DNA of 64,000 bases from Tetradesmus obliquus. Its lineage: Eukaryota; Chlorophyta; Chlorophyceae; Sphaeropleales; Scenedesmaceae. Under the pieces are notes generated by a model. The model ran no database searches, was not told where the DNA came from, and saw nothing but the letters and a program-made list of their open reading frames with translations. A program made the translations under genes and the position numbers. The stretch is taken from assembly GCA_030272155.1 (NCBI GenBank), contig CP126201.1:3570501-3634500 (forward strand), in the 5' to 3' direction. Shown here piece after piece: positions 37,008 to 47,567 of the stretch (its first letter is position 1; every line of letters begins with the position of its first letter).

Positions 37008-37712
37008 CTACACACGCATGCCCACGGCATCAGCTGCCGTGCCTTGCGCCGCTGCTGCTGCCTTGGCTGCCCGCAAGTGGTCCATCAGCGACACATTGCC
37101 TGCCAGCTGACCTATCAGTGCCCGGGGCCGTGGCGGCAGCTCTGCAGCCTCTGCTATGCCAGCAGCAGTGAACACCCTGCTCACTGCTGACCTAGGCAGG
37201 CCCTCTGCTAGCCCCCAGCCCACATCCTGCATGTTAGGCAGGGCACCGTACGTCTCTGCTGCCAAGCCAGGGGCTAATGCAGCACCAGCAGCCTGCCCTG
37301 CGCTGCTGTACGCAGAGATGACAGGAGCAACTTGGTCTGCATTGCTCCAGCCACCAGGCCTCTGCTGCTGCTGCTTTACTGACGACGCTGCTGCGCCTGA
37401 CAGTGCTGCAGCTGCAGCAGCTGCCGGGTTGGGTGCTGCAATCGGCGCAGGCACAGCCCTGCTGAATGGCAGCTGGCTGTCGCTCTGGCTGCTTGCACCC
37501 AGCATGCTGCGTAGGTATGCGTCGTGCTGACTGATGCTTGCTGCTGGTGCTGCTGCCGAGGCAGCTGGCGCTGCTGCAGCACAGGGAGCAGCAGTGAAGC
37601 TTGATCCGCCAGCCCACAGCGCTCCTGTGCCTGCTGCAGACCTGCGCTGCCGCATCTCTGCATAGCTTGGCAACGCTGCTGCCTCTGCCACCTGTGCGGC
37701 AGCAGAGCCTAA

Positions 37713-37747
<35 letters not shown>

Positions 37748-40038
37748 CACCAGCACCAGCAGCAGCAGCTGCTGCAGCAGAAGCACGCGCAGGTGATGCA
37801 GCGGCGCTGCCGCCGCCTGTGCTGCCAGGCCTGTGCGACAGTGCAGTGACTGACACAGCAGTGGCAGGCCGCAGGTGTGCCTTGCTTGGCGATCTGCCAG
37901 CAGCACTACCAGCAGCGCTGCTCCTTAGGCCCGGTACTGCTGCTGTGGCTGCTGCTGCTGCTGGCCGCTGTGGGCTGCTGCTCCTAGCAGGCACCTCCCA
38001 AGCAGCTGCTGGCTGTGGCTGGTTGACCGGTTGCTGCAATCCTGCAAGATTCTGCAGCTCTCCAAAGCCTGCAGCAAACATCATACATGCAGGCGTGTCA
38101 GCAGACATAACCAGCAGTCTTTGTTTGGTGGCTGCGCGTTTATGAAGAGTGGTTGAGGCCACATCAGCAGTGGGCTTCAAACTTCTGAGTTGCGTGCATG
38201 CAGTGCTGCGTCGTTGCACATGCTGTGGAAACGCAGACTCCTGTCCTCACCTGCCACTGCAGCCAAGCCTGGTGCCTGCCTCATGAGCTGCTGCATCTGC
38301 GCCTGCAGGCGCACCAGCAGGCTGCTGGTGCGGTCAACATACTGCGTGTGCTCGTCCTGCAGGCGCGCCAGCTGCTGCTCTGTGGCTGCAAGCTGGTGCC
38401 GTAGCTGCTGCTCCACGTGATGCTGCTGCTGGTTGCTGCTGCCGGGCTGTTGGCCATCTGTTGGTAGCTGCTGTTGCCTGAGTGTGTGCTCCAGGATGTC
38501 GATCTGCAGCAAGAGCACCAGCATGCCGTCGCGCCAGGTGTGATTTTCAATCACACAGCATTTTTTTGGCAGCCACAGGGGTCCTGCTGACAGACATTGC
38601 AGGTCCACATGCCGTGAAAAGTCGCCCTTTTGCATGCATAAGCACCTCCATGCATTAAGGGCTTGCTCTGTCATGCAGGCGCATATGTAGATGAGAGATG
38701 CATTATGCGAGCAAGGGTTTGGCTGCTCTCCTGCATCTAGCCAGTACACATCTCAGCTTCAGCATACCTTGTCCAGCAGCAGCTGCAGCACTTGCGCCTC
38801 AACCAGCAGGCGCCCATCCTGCTCCACATGCACAGCATTGCATGCTGCGTCTTCCGCCGCCCTGCTGCTCCCTGCTGAATCCTGCTGCTGCGGCTGCTTC
38901 TGCTTGAGGTGCTGCTGGCTGTGGCGGTGCCCCTGCGCCATCCTACTGCTGTTGCTGATGTCACGCAGGGCTCCTAGACCTTGCGCCTGCTGCTGCGGCA
39001 GCTGCTGCAGGGGGCTCAGGCCTCCCTGCCACTGACAAAGGTCATCTTCGTCATCACTGTCTGCTGCTGCACCTGCTCCAGCAGCACCTGCTGGGCCTGC
39101 TGCATCCCAGTGCAGCTGCCGCCGCCTGTGCTGCTGCTGCTGCTGGTGTGGCAGGTCATCTCCTGGGTCGCTTGCATGTGCATACACGGCGTTCTCGTCG
39201 TCATCGTCGTCACTGCCTGACGACAACTCAGCTGCATCTGCTGAGGCAGTGCTGCGTGTGTACCGGGAGGAGCCACCTACAGGAGCAATAGCGTGCAGGA
39301 AGGCAAGAAAAGGTCGCTGACGGCACTCAGCACAGGTGGCGATGGCACTGCAGTGTGTACGGCAAACTTTGGTGCACAGATGCTGAGAGGGGATGCTGGC
39401 ACATCCACAGAGCATGCCTGGTGCGTGTATGCCTGCAAGAAGCAATGCTATCTTGATAGAAGTGATTGATGCTGCTGCCCCTTCAAGCAAGCTAAGCGGA
39501 TGACACAGATAGTTGTGCTTGCCTGAGAGCAACACCTTTCTGCTTGACAGCACTGCTACGCCCAGCTGGTTGTTTGAAATACGCGACAGACGGCGCCGCA
39601 GCTGCAAACAAGCAACCACAAAGGAGATGAGCAGAGTTTCATGCAGTGCAAAAGATCTAGCACTTTTGCACCACCTGAGCTTTGGCTGATGACATGCACA
39701 TGCGAGAGCGCAACATCTGCTTCTGCCGACATGCTGCTGTGCATGCTGCCACGCTTGAACATGCTGTAAGCCTTGCATTACACTGCATGGCTCCTCACCT
39801 GCTCCTCTGGTGACAACCTCAGCTGGTTCAGGTCGTGAATAGTGTCCTGCGGGGATAAGTTTGCAATTATGAGACGGATGCTGCTACTGTGTGCAGGATG
39901 GTGTTGGCATGCAGCAGCAGCTGCACCAGCAGCTCTTACATCCCATGCCGGCTGCACGAGGGGCTGGCTCCGCTTCTTCTTTGGCGGTTTCAACTCCTTT
40001 GGCACCCGATACTGCTGTCTGTAATAGTGCCTGCGCAT
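37008..40038 (-). CDS. SPICE1-like spindle/centriole protein
   Basis: Six exons: 40038-39940, 39846-39799, 39601-39523, 39276-38768, 38503-38251 and 38068-37008 (682 aa). The basic N-terminus KPPKKKRSQPLVQPAWDDTI, then HDLNQLRLSPEEQLRRRLS and RISNNQ, matches the N-terminal block of vertebrate SPICE1 (basic Lys cluster, K-x-E/A-W-D, T-x-x-D-L, SPEE-x-x-RR, x-SKN). The middle is acidic (SSGSDDDDDENAV) and Gln-rich; exon 5 holds a coiled coil (LEHTLRQQQ ... QLAATEQQLARLQDEHTQY); the C-terminal 350 residues are Ala/Ser low complexity. SPICE1 is needed for centriole duplication and spindle integrity in animals. Intron 3 begins GCAAGC at 39522; only this GC-AG junction, not the GTGTTG 13 bp earlier, keeps exon 4 in frame. 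The match rests on about 40 residues, so homology is likely rather than proven. Confidence 0.62.
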
Positions 40039-40810
40039 CGCTGCTCGAGTGTGCTGCTCACAACATCAGTATCTTGATCGGTTGTTCGGTCTAGACGATT
40101 CGATGCCGATAGGATAAAAATATTTTGCCATTTCTCGATGTATGACTGCCTGCTCGCAAGACGTCTCTTTAGGCTGAACATCTGACATATTTGACTGACC
40201 ATGACAGCTGGGGTTTGCAGTACTGGTGACCAACGGTCACTCCGCGTGCCCAGCGACAGATTCGCCAGTAGATAATGCTTGAATTTGTACCTGATTCAGG
40301 AAACTTTTGCAGCCCCTCGTCTACTGGAGCAACAACCTGGTCTGCAACATGTGGCACACACTGGCCTGTGACAGGCCCGGGACTTGAAATCCAACGTGCC
40401 ACTTCACTGAATCCAAAAGTACTTTGAGTTTTAAACCATTATTGCAGCCATGTTTGGCCATATGTCACGTGCAGGAGGCTACCAAGTATACGGGTGGCCC
40501 TGAACTTCAGGGCCTGAAGTTCAGGCTGCATGAAGTTCTAGTGCCGTAGGCGACCTTGGAGTTCAACTGCCGCAGGCGGCGTTCAAGGCAGTTTGCTGCA
40601 AGCCTCTTGGCGGCTGAGGCATCTGTGCACTGAAGGCAGGCACTGCATGGGCCAGCTGGCGATTTGCAGGAGCAAGACCCAGCATCATAGCAAGAACAGC
40701 AGCAATGGAACAAGTGTCTTGAGAACCTGACATCTGTGACACCACCCAGCAGCAGCTATGCTGCTTTTCTTGCAGGGCCGCCCTTGCGCCGCGCACCTGC
40801 AGCCCGTCAA

Positions 40811-41413
40811 CTATACCAGTGAAGTCATAGCTACGTTGTATCGGCTCCAAAGCCGTTTTATAGCCTCTGCTGCTGCTGCCTCAGGTGCTGCTGCCTCAGC
40901 TGCTGTCAGCTGCTGCTGCACCTTGGCGAGTGCTGCCGGCAGTGTCGCCTGATCTCTCTGCTGCACTGAAGATCCTGAAGCACCTTGCAGCTGCAACGTT
41001 GCATCGAACAACTGCCGCTGCAGCTGACCAGCAGCGTAACCAAAGTGCCTCAAGAACAGCAGGCAAAGATGCAGCGTTGGCTGTGCGAGCACTATCACAC
41101 CACGTGCAAACTGGGCCACCTGCCATACAATGCGATGACAGACTGTGCCACATGCAGCGTGGCGGCTGTACAGGAACCAAAGCCACGCTACACTGGTGCA
41201 GCGAAGGTAGCTGTGGCGCTGACTTAAAGCGGCTGATCGTGCTGCGCAGCTCAGGTGCTCGTGAAGGAACAGAGTAGCACTGACCAAACATGTCCAGCCG
41301 CTAGCTAACGACGCCTGCTGCCGTTGCAACGGCCAATTGGCTGCGAGTTTGTTGCAAAAGCCTGGAGCAGTGGCCACCACTCTTGCAGCTGCTACTGCTT
41401 GTAAATGCATCAT
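40811..41413 (-). CDS. Hypothetical protein, possible membrane segment
   Basis: A single open frame of 200 codons from an ATG at 41413. It has a hydrophobic middle segment (VIVLAQPTLHLCLLFLRHFG) and an Ala/Gln-rich C-terminal helix (LQRQLFDATLQLQG ... KVQQQLTAAEAAAPEA). It has no recognised family, and the open frame could be chance in GC-rich, triplet-rich DNA. The region 40480-40810 next to it has no convincing exon. Confidence 0.25.
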   Translation of the reverse strand: MMHLQAVAAARVVATAPGFCNKLAANWPLQRQQASLASGWTCLVSATLFLHEHLSCAARSAALSQRHSYLRCTSVAWLWFLYSRHAACGTVCHRIVWQVAQFARGVIVLAQPTLHLCLLFLRHFGYAAGQLQRQLFDATLQLQGASGSSVQQRDQATLPAALAKVQQQLTAAEAAAPEAAAAEAIKRLWSRYNVAMTSLV

Positions 41414-41704
41414 CGCCCGTTAAAGACATAGGGATATCATGCAGCTGCAGCCTCCTCACACTGGGCATCCTTGGAGCAAATTAGCCCTCACCGGCATTGC
41501 ATGCCGTGGCTCGATGACGATTAGACACATGTCCGTGATTGATTTGATATATGAAATAAAGTTTTTATGATATCGCTTGCAGCTTTTATCGAGCTGCCAG
41601 GGCTAGGTTTATTCTCATCCAAGGTTGTCATTTATAGTGGCTTTGAATACAAAAACTCCGAATCCATGATGACAGCCAGTCAAGTAGGCTGGTTCAGCAA
41701 CTAG

Positions 41705-43545
41705 ATGTTATCATTCGTCAGCAATATCAGTCCGTATAGCGCAGACAGTTTCAAAAGGCGGGGCTTCCTCCTGTTCCGGCTTGCCTCTGCAGACCCACAG
41801 GTTCGATTCAAAAGCAAGCAAAGCAACATGCCACGCCTCAAGCATATGCCTTACACGGAAAGAGAAAAACTTCTGCAGAAGCTGGCTGCGAGCGACATCG
41901 AAGCCTTCGACAGGCTGCAGCCGAGGCTGTACAGAGCCTTTCCGGGGGGCAGAAATCAGCAGCAGGCTGAAGAGGGACCCACGATAGTCGTGTCTGTCGA
42001 AAGCTTATGCGACGTTGTACCACTTTTGAAGGCAGCTTCTAAAGCAGCTGGCAGGGGGTTAGCTTTGGTTTCACAGGGGGCCAGCCACAGCAGCAGCAGC
42101 GGCCTGTCAGCACACAGGCAAGGGCTCTGGTGCATAACACGGTGTTGTCATGCAGTGGCACGGCTTGCAGGATTCCACGTCGTCAACACACCACTCTCCC
42201 ACGCCAGGCGTGCGCAGGTGGAGGTCGCTGTGGCGGTACAGTCATCAGGTGAGCAACTGTGCTGTGTGACACAGCACAAGTAGCACGGAATTGTGATAGG
42301 CATATGATGCTGCAGCACCGCTTGATTGGTCTTCACCAAGTTTCACACGTGGCTAAACCTTCAGCAGCTGACTACTGCACAAGCATGCACACAACAACAG
42401 CAACACCCTGCTGCGTATGACTCATTGGGCAGGGCTCTGCTTTGAAGATGTTTTAAAAGGGTGCCCGTCACACCCTCAGGCAGTTCACACACATGCTTAT
42501 TATCGGCCATGACAAGGCTGTGCGGTTGTGCTGTTGTGCGGTTGTACGGATGCTGTGCAGGCCTGCTGGCAGCCCTGCCTGCAGCCTGCTCCTCAGCAGC
42601 CTGCATGCTTGAGCAGCAGCAGCAGCAGCAGCAGCAATTTGATCCACACCTAGCCAGTGCTGTGATGGGGCTAGCAGCGGCAGAGCTGAACGTGGTAGAG
42701 GGTCTGGCAATTATGTGGCCATCAGGCAGCAACAGCAGCAGCAGCAACCGACACAGCTGGTTCAGCAGCAGCACGCCGCTCAGCAATGTTGCCCTGCCTG
42801 CTGCACACCTGGCAGCAGCAGTGCTGGCCAACTCTGCAGATCAGCACGATGTTCGCTGGGCGGTGAAAGTTGCAATGCAGCTGTGCCAAGGACTAGTGGA
42901 CGAGTTGGAAAGCGCTGATGACTCAGCAGCTAGCGGGGCATCAGACATGGTGTTGCTGCCTGCAGCCGGCAGCCAGGACAGCCCCGCACTGCCCCTGCAG
43001 CAGCTGCTGCGTTCAACAGAGCTGCTGCGGCTGCTTGCTGCTGCGCATGCTCTGCATGTGCAGCATCTGGCATGCCGGCTGTGCAGCAGCAGCAGCAGCA
43101 GCAGCAGCGTCAGCAGCAGCAGCAGCAGCAGCAGCGGCGGCGGCAGCGGCAGCGATGGCAATGGTGGTCATTGCAGAAGTAGGAATGGCTCGCAGGCAGT
43201 AGCAGCAGCGGCGGCAGCAGCATGGACCAGCGGGCCTGCTGGCAGCAGCGCAACAGCGCAGCTGCTGCAGGCGGCTGGCTTTCCGCAGGTGCAGCATGTG
43301 CTGGCATCCCCAGCTGCCCTGGCTGCTGTATTTGATCATCCAGCCAGATGCGCAGTGGCGGGAGCGGGGCTGATCAGCGACCTGCTGCAGCAAGCGTGGG
43401 ACGTGATTTGGAGCATGCGAGACAGTGAGCGCAACGGCAGCAGCAGCTGCAGTGGCCCACCGGGTGGTGACAGCAGTGTGAACTCGAACCGCCCTGAGCC
43501 AACAAGCAGCAGCACGTCTAGCAGCCCGAGCAGCCGCAGCTTATC

Positions 43546-43598
<53 letters not shown>

Positions 43599-44736
43599 CA
43601 AAGTGCATGCATGAAGGCCTGCTGCAGCCATGGGCCCTGGTACTGCTGCAGTCCATGCTGCTGGCTGGCGAGTCGCATTGCAAGTGCTCCAGCCTGGCTG
43701 CACTGCTGGAAATGCTTAGGGTGGCTTCAAACGAGAGCTGCAGCATGGCAACCTCATTCAATCGGAGCCTGCTGCAGCCTGTGCGGCAGCGGCTGCTGCC
43801 AAACCTGCAGCAAGTGCTGGCCAAGCCATCCAGCAGCACTGGCGAGGGTGCCAGCATTGCCAGCTGGCTTGAAGGGCGCTTGGCTGAGCTGCTGCTGCCG
43901 CTGCTGGCAGAGGGAGGTGAGGACAACAGCAGGCAACATCATGCTGCTGCGTTGTGGTCGACGTGTTCCAGTGTCCAGTGCTCCCGTGTCAACATGTTTC
44001 TGGCTAGAGTTTTGTTAGCGCCGGTCCTAGGGTGCTGAGAGCATTCCAATGACGCTGGGAAACACCTGAGGCATCCACGGTGCTTGAGCAGTACTGCCAC
44101 TAGTGGTGAGCTGCAACTGACCTGTTTGCCTTTCAAAACAAGCTGCCATCTTTTGAAAGCTGCCTTTTTAACAGAGTTGTCCACAACACTTCCCTCTGAT
44201 CCCCTGTCTCTCTTCTCTTTGCAGATGAAGAGTTTGCGACTGCCCTCTGCGCCGCCATCTGCAGCGGCAGCGGCGCCAGCAGCAGCGGCAGCAGCAGTCC
44301 GCTACGGCTGCTGCCCTGCTTTGAGGCAGCAATGAGGGGCAGCTGTGAGCAAACCACGGAGCAGGGGCGTATCCAGGCAGTCATGTTTGCACGCCAGGTA
44401 GCTTGCCTGACTGCTGAGGTGGGTGACGCATACCTGCAGCAGCTGTTTAGCAGCTCCTCACTGCAGCAGGGGCAGCCGGGCCAGCCTGCACAGCTGGGGC
44501 GTGGCGAGCAGCAGCAGCTGCTGGATCAGCTGTTTGCGCTGCAAGTGACCAGCCTAAAGTACGCCTGGCGTCTTGTGAGTGCTGCAGACATCCCAGGAGC
44601 AGTCCAAATCGTGTTTGGTGTGTTAGCCAAGGTCGGCGAGCACTGCTGCACGGTGATGAATGCAATCTGGCAGCAGCAGGAGCAAGCTTGCGATGGAAGC
44701 AGCGCCAGTGCCAGCAGCAGCAGCAGCAGCAGCAGC

Positions 44737-44770
<34 letters not shown>

Positions 44771-45736
44771 GCAGCAGCAGCAGCAGCAGCACGGGCACTA
44801 CCAGCAACACATCCTGCGAGGTGTCACAGTTCAAGCCAGGAGCAGCAGGTGTTGCTGCTGCAGCGCAGTGGGGAGCACTGATGAGCCGCTGCTTGTTTGT
44901 GATGGCAAATGCAATGGAAGGTTCGCGTGCATGCAGCAGCAGGTTTTGGCACATCACCACCCTGTGGCAGCTGCTGATGCAGAGTGCATGCGCAACCTAG
45001 CATTGCTGCTCTGCGCACTAAGCAACTGGTGCAAAGAGATTGTAGCTGCGCTGTCAAGCTATGTGGATGTTTGGTATGGCTCAGCTTGGCCAGCAGGTGT
45101 CCTGCTGCAGCTGAGGGGACAGCGCGCAGCAGCAGCAGCACTGCTGGACAGCTTGCGTGACAATGCAGCTGCTGCCACAGACTGCAGCACACTGCGGCAG
45201 CTGACGGCAGACATGCAGGCGACACACCTGCCGCAGCAGCTTAGCGCCTTTGCGCAGGCAGTGGCTGGCCGCATCCCCTTCAGCAGCGCCTGCAACAACC
45301 CTGGCTGTGTGAGCCTGGCGCAGCGCAGTGAGCTGCTGCTGGTGGGGGGCAAGAGCTGCGTGTGTGGGCGCTGCAAGGCGGCGAGGTAAGCTGGGAAGCG
45401 GGGCGGCCAGTCGTGCTGCGTGTCAGTGGCATCTGTTGAACACCATGTGTATGGCACTGTCTGTGAGGCTGCAGGTGGTATGCCTGGGTTTTTCAGTGCC
45501 GACTTGCATTGCACTGGCATACGTGTTCCTTGGTGCAGGATGCTAGCATCCGCAGCGCTGCATGTTCTGTGCTGTGCCCACTGCTGCAACCTGCTGCTGC
45601 TGCTGCTGCTCTTGTCATTGCCAGGTACTGCTGCCAGGTGGAACACTGGAAGTGGCACAAGGCACTATGCAGAAGCACGGCCAAGCCAGCGGCAGCAGCA
45701 GCAGCAGCAGCAGAGGGCATGCAAGCAGCAACATAA
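41705..45736 (+). CDS. Large MYND-type zinc-finger protein
   Basis: Proposed exons: 41705-42248, 42480-43916, 44225-44920, 44971-45385 and 45625-45736 (1067 aa, phases consistent). A second ATG at 41828 (MPRLKHMPYTEREKL) is the more natural start if the upstream 41 codons are not conserved. The body is Leu/Ala-rich helical sequence (LLQPWALVLLQSMLLAGE; LALLLCALSNWCKEIVAAL) with poly-Gln at about 43550-43598 and poly-Ser runs. The C-terminus has the zinc finger: CNNPGC, SCVCGRCKAARYC, CQVEHWKWHKALC. Long helical proteins with a C-terminal MYND finger form a big family in chlorophytes; their roles are mostly unknown, and MYND fingers usually bind proline-rich partners. The frame changes near 44970; a 50-nt intron (44921-44970), or one ending at 44982, restores it. 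The finger lacks a few residues between the YC and CQ cysteines. Confidence 0.75.
43550..43598 (+). repeat. Coding CAG run (poly-Gln)
   Basis: Sixteen to seventeen CAG codons read as Gln in exon 2 of the MYND protein, just after the Ser-rich SPSSRSLS stretch. Confidence 0.9.
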
Positions 45737-46701
45737 AAGTGCTGCAGTGCTTTACCAGTGCTGCTTGTCCTTGGCAACTGCAATCTGCAGCCACGGTGCC
45801 ACAGAGAAGGGATCCGGCGTTCAAACAGCGACACAGCTGATGTACCGTAGAGTAAGGTTATGATGCTTTTGTGGGTTTGAAGTTCCAGCTGCTGAGTGTG
45901 CATTTATGTCACTTGTCAAAGGTGGCATCCTTCCACCACACACACATTTACCTGGTGGCGGTGATGTTATATGACGCTGGATAATTATCATCTTTGAGAC
46001 GTACTCCTGCAACCGCCGCTGCAGGCCGCGCTGCAACATCTCATGCCTTGAGGTGTTGTGCCGCGGAGCACCTGCTGCGGCAGCGGCCTGTCACGTGTTT
46101 TGGTCGCAGTCATTTTCATACGCTTTTCTAGTGCAGCTGTGAGTTTGTGGTGATGTACAATGCCGAGCCAGCTCAGGGCTTTTTGTTCCCATTTTATCAC
46201 CAAGCATGCTTGCAGCACAGTGTGGCCAGCACTGGCCTTGGTGCTGACCAAGCACTGAAGGGTGGAACTCAATGTCAGGCGATGTTCAAGGGCACCTGCA
46301 GCACATTCATTGCAATTTACGACAAATGCATCACTTTGTTAGCTGCCACTTTCGTTCGCTGAGACGTAGGACACCCGACACCGCAGAAGACCGGCAGTCA
46401 GCTGTTTACTGCAGTGACTGACTGTGCAAGGGTTTCTGAAGTTCCCTCCGTCGGTGGGAGAGCCTGGTTGTCAGGAGATACTTTTGAAAGCGATCCCAAT
46501 TAAGTTCAATTTCACGAGCTGCTGCAGGCACAGTTCAACGAGGCTTGTGGACCGGTGCCCGCTAACTTGCTGGCATCATCAGCTGCTACGTCTGTTGACC
46601 TATGTAATCAAAGTTTCATGCTGTAAACGTTCTGTTGAGCCTTACAGCATCACTGCTTACCGTGCTACACACGAGCAACGACGAGCAAACGTTCTGTTGT
46701 C
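45737..46701. other. Intergenic, MYND to VPS10
   Basis: No exon chain or conserved frame seen on either strand. It would contain the MYND 3' UTR and the VPS10 promoter. Confidence 0.4.
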
Positions 46702-47522
46702 ATGATCATGGCCTGGGGCCGAGTGCTGTTGTTAGTCGCTTCGATAGCTTCACTCAGAGCAATTCAGGCGCAGCAGCTTGTGCAGCAGGGACTTCAAGGG
46801 CGTGCAGGACCCCACAGGCACCTACAGAGCTCATGTGACACTACCCCCTTTGCAGAGCTCAAGCCAGTGCGTGATCCCCTTGCTATCCTGCCTCATAATG
46901 TGTATGGCAGCAGTGATAACAGGGTTGCATGCTGCCCTGCAGACGTATCTGGAGTCGAAGGTGGTAGGGGTGGAGTGGGCTGGTACGGATGATCAGGTGC
47001 GCACCACGGTACTGCTGCAGCAGCAACTGTTGGGCAGACGAAGCACTGGCTGGTTGCTTCTGTGAAATATACAATTGTGGTCAGCAACGTTTCAAGAGTG
47101 AGGCTATATGGGTATCAGCTGTGTAGAGACTTGAACAGCGTTTGCTGGGTAGTATGTAGTATGTTGTTCATGATGGAAGGGCCGCTCCTTGCCATCGCAG
47201 CATGGGGGCATGGTACAGCAATGGCACAGCAGAAGCACACACCTGAGCAGCTGCAGCAATGCCAGCATACTGGCAAATGTTACATAAGTACAGCTGATGT
47301 TGTTGCAAACAGTAGGCATGCTGTTGCTTCATACGGTAAATCAAGACATGCCTGCTTTGCACCCAAGGTCAACATTGGTGCCACCCAAACTGCTTGTTGC
47401 TGCTTGCAGCATGTGTTTGTTATCACAGCAAACAGTGCTGTTTGGCGTTCCAAAGATGGAGGCTCCACCTTCGAGGACGTAACAGAGCGCTTCAAATGTG
47501 AGGCGCAGCTGCAGGAGCAGCT

Positions 47523-47567
<45 letters not shown>

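Noticed and set aside
37601-38145. Cys-rich plus-strand ORFs
   Set aside because: Antisense to the Ala/Ser-rich last exon of the SPICE1-like gene; Cys comes from TGC/TGT triplets of CTG runs.
41795-41815. tRNA-like GGTTCGATTC box
   Set aside because: Only a B-box-like string; no matching A box or cloverleaf could be formed nearby.
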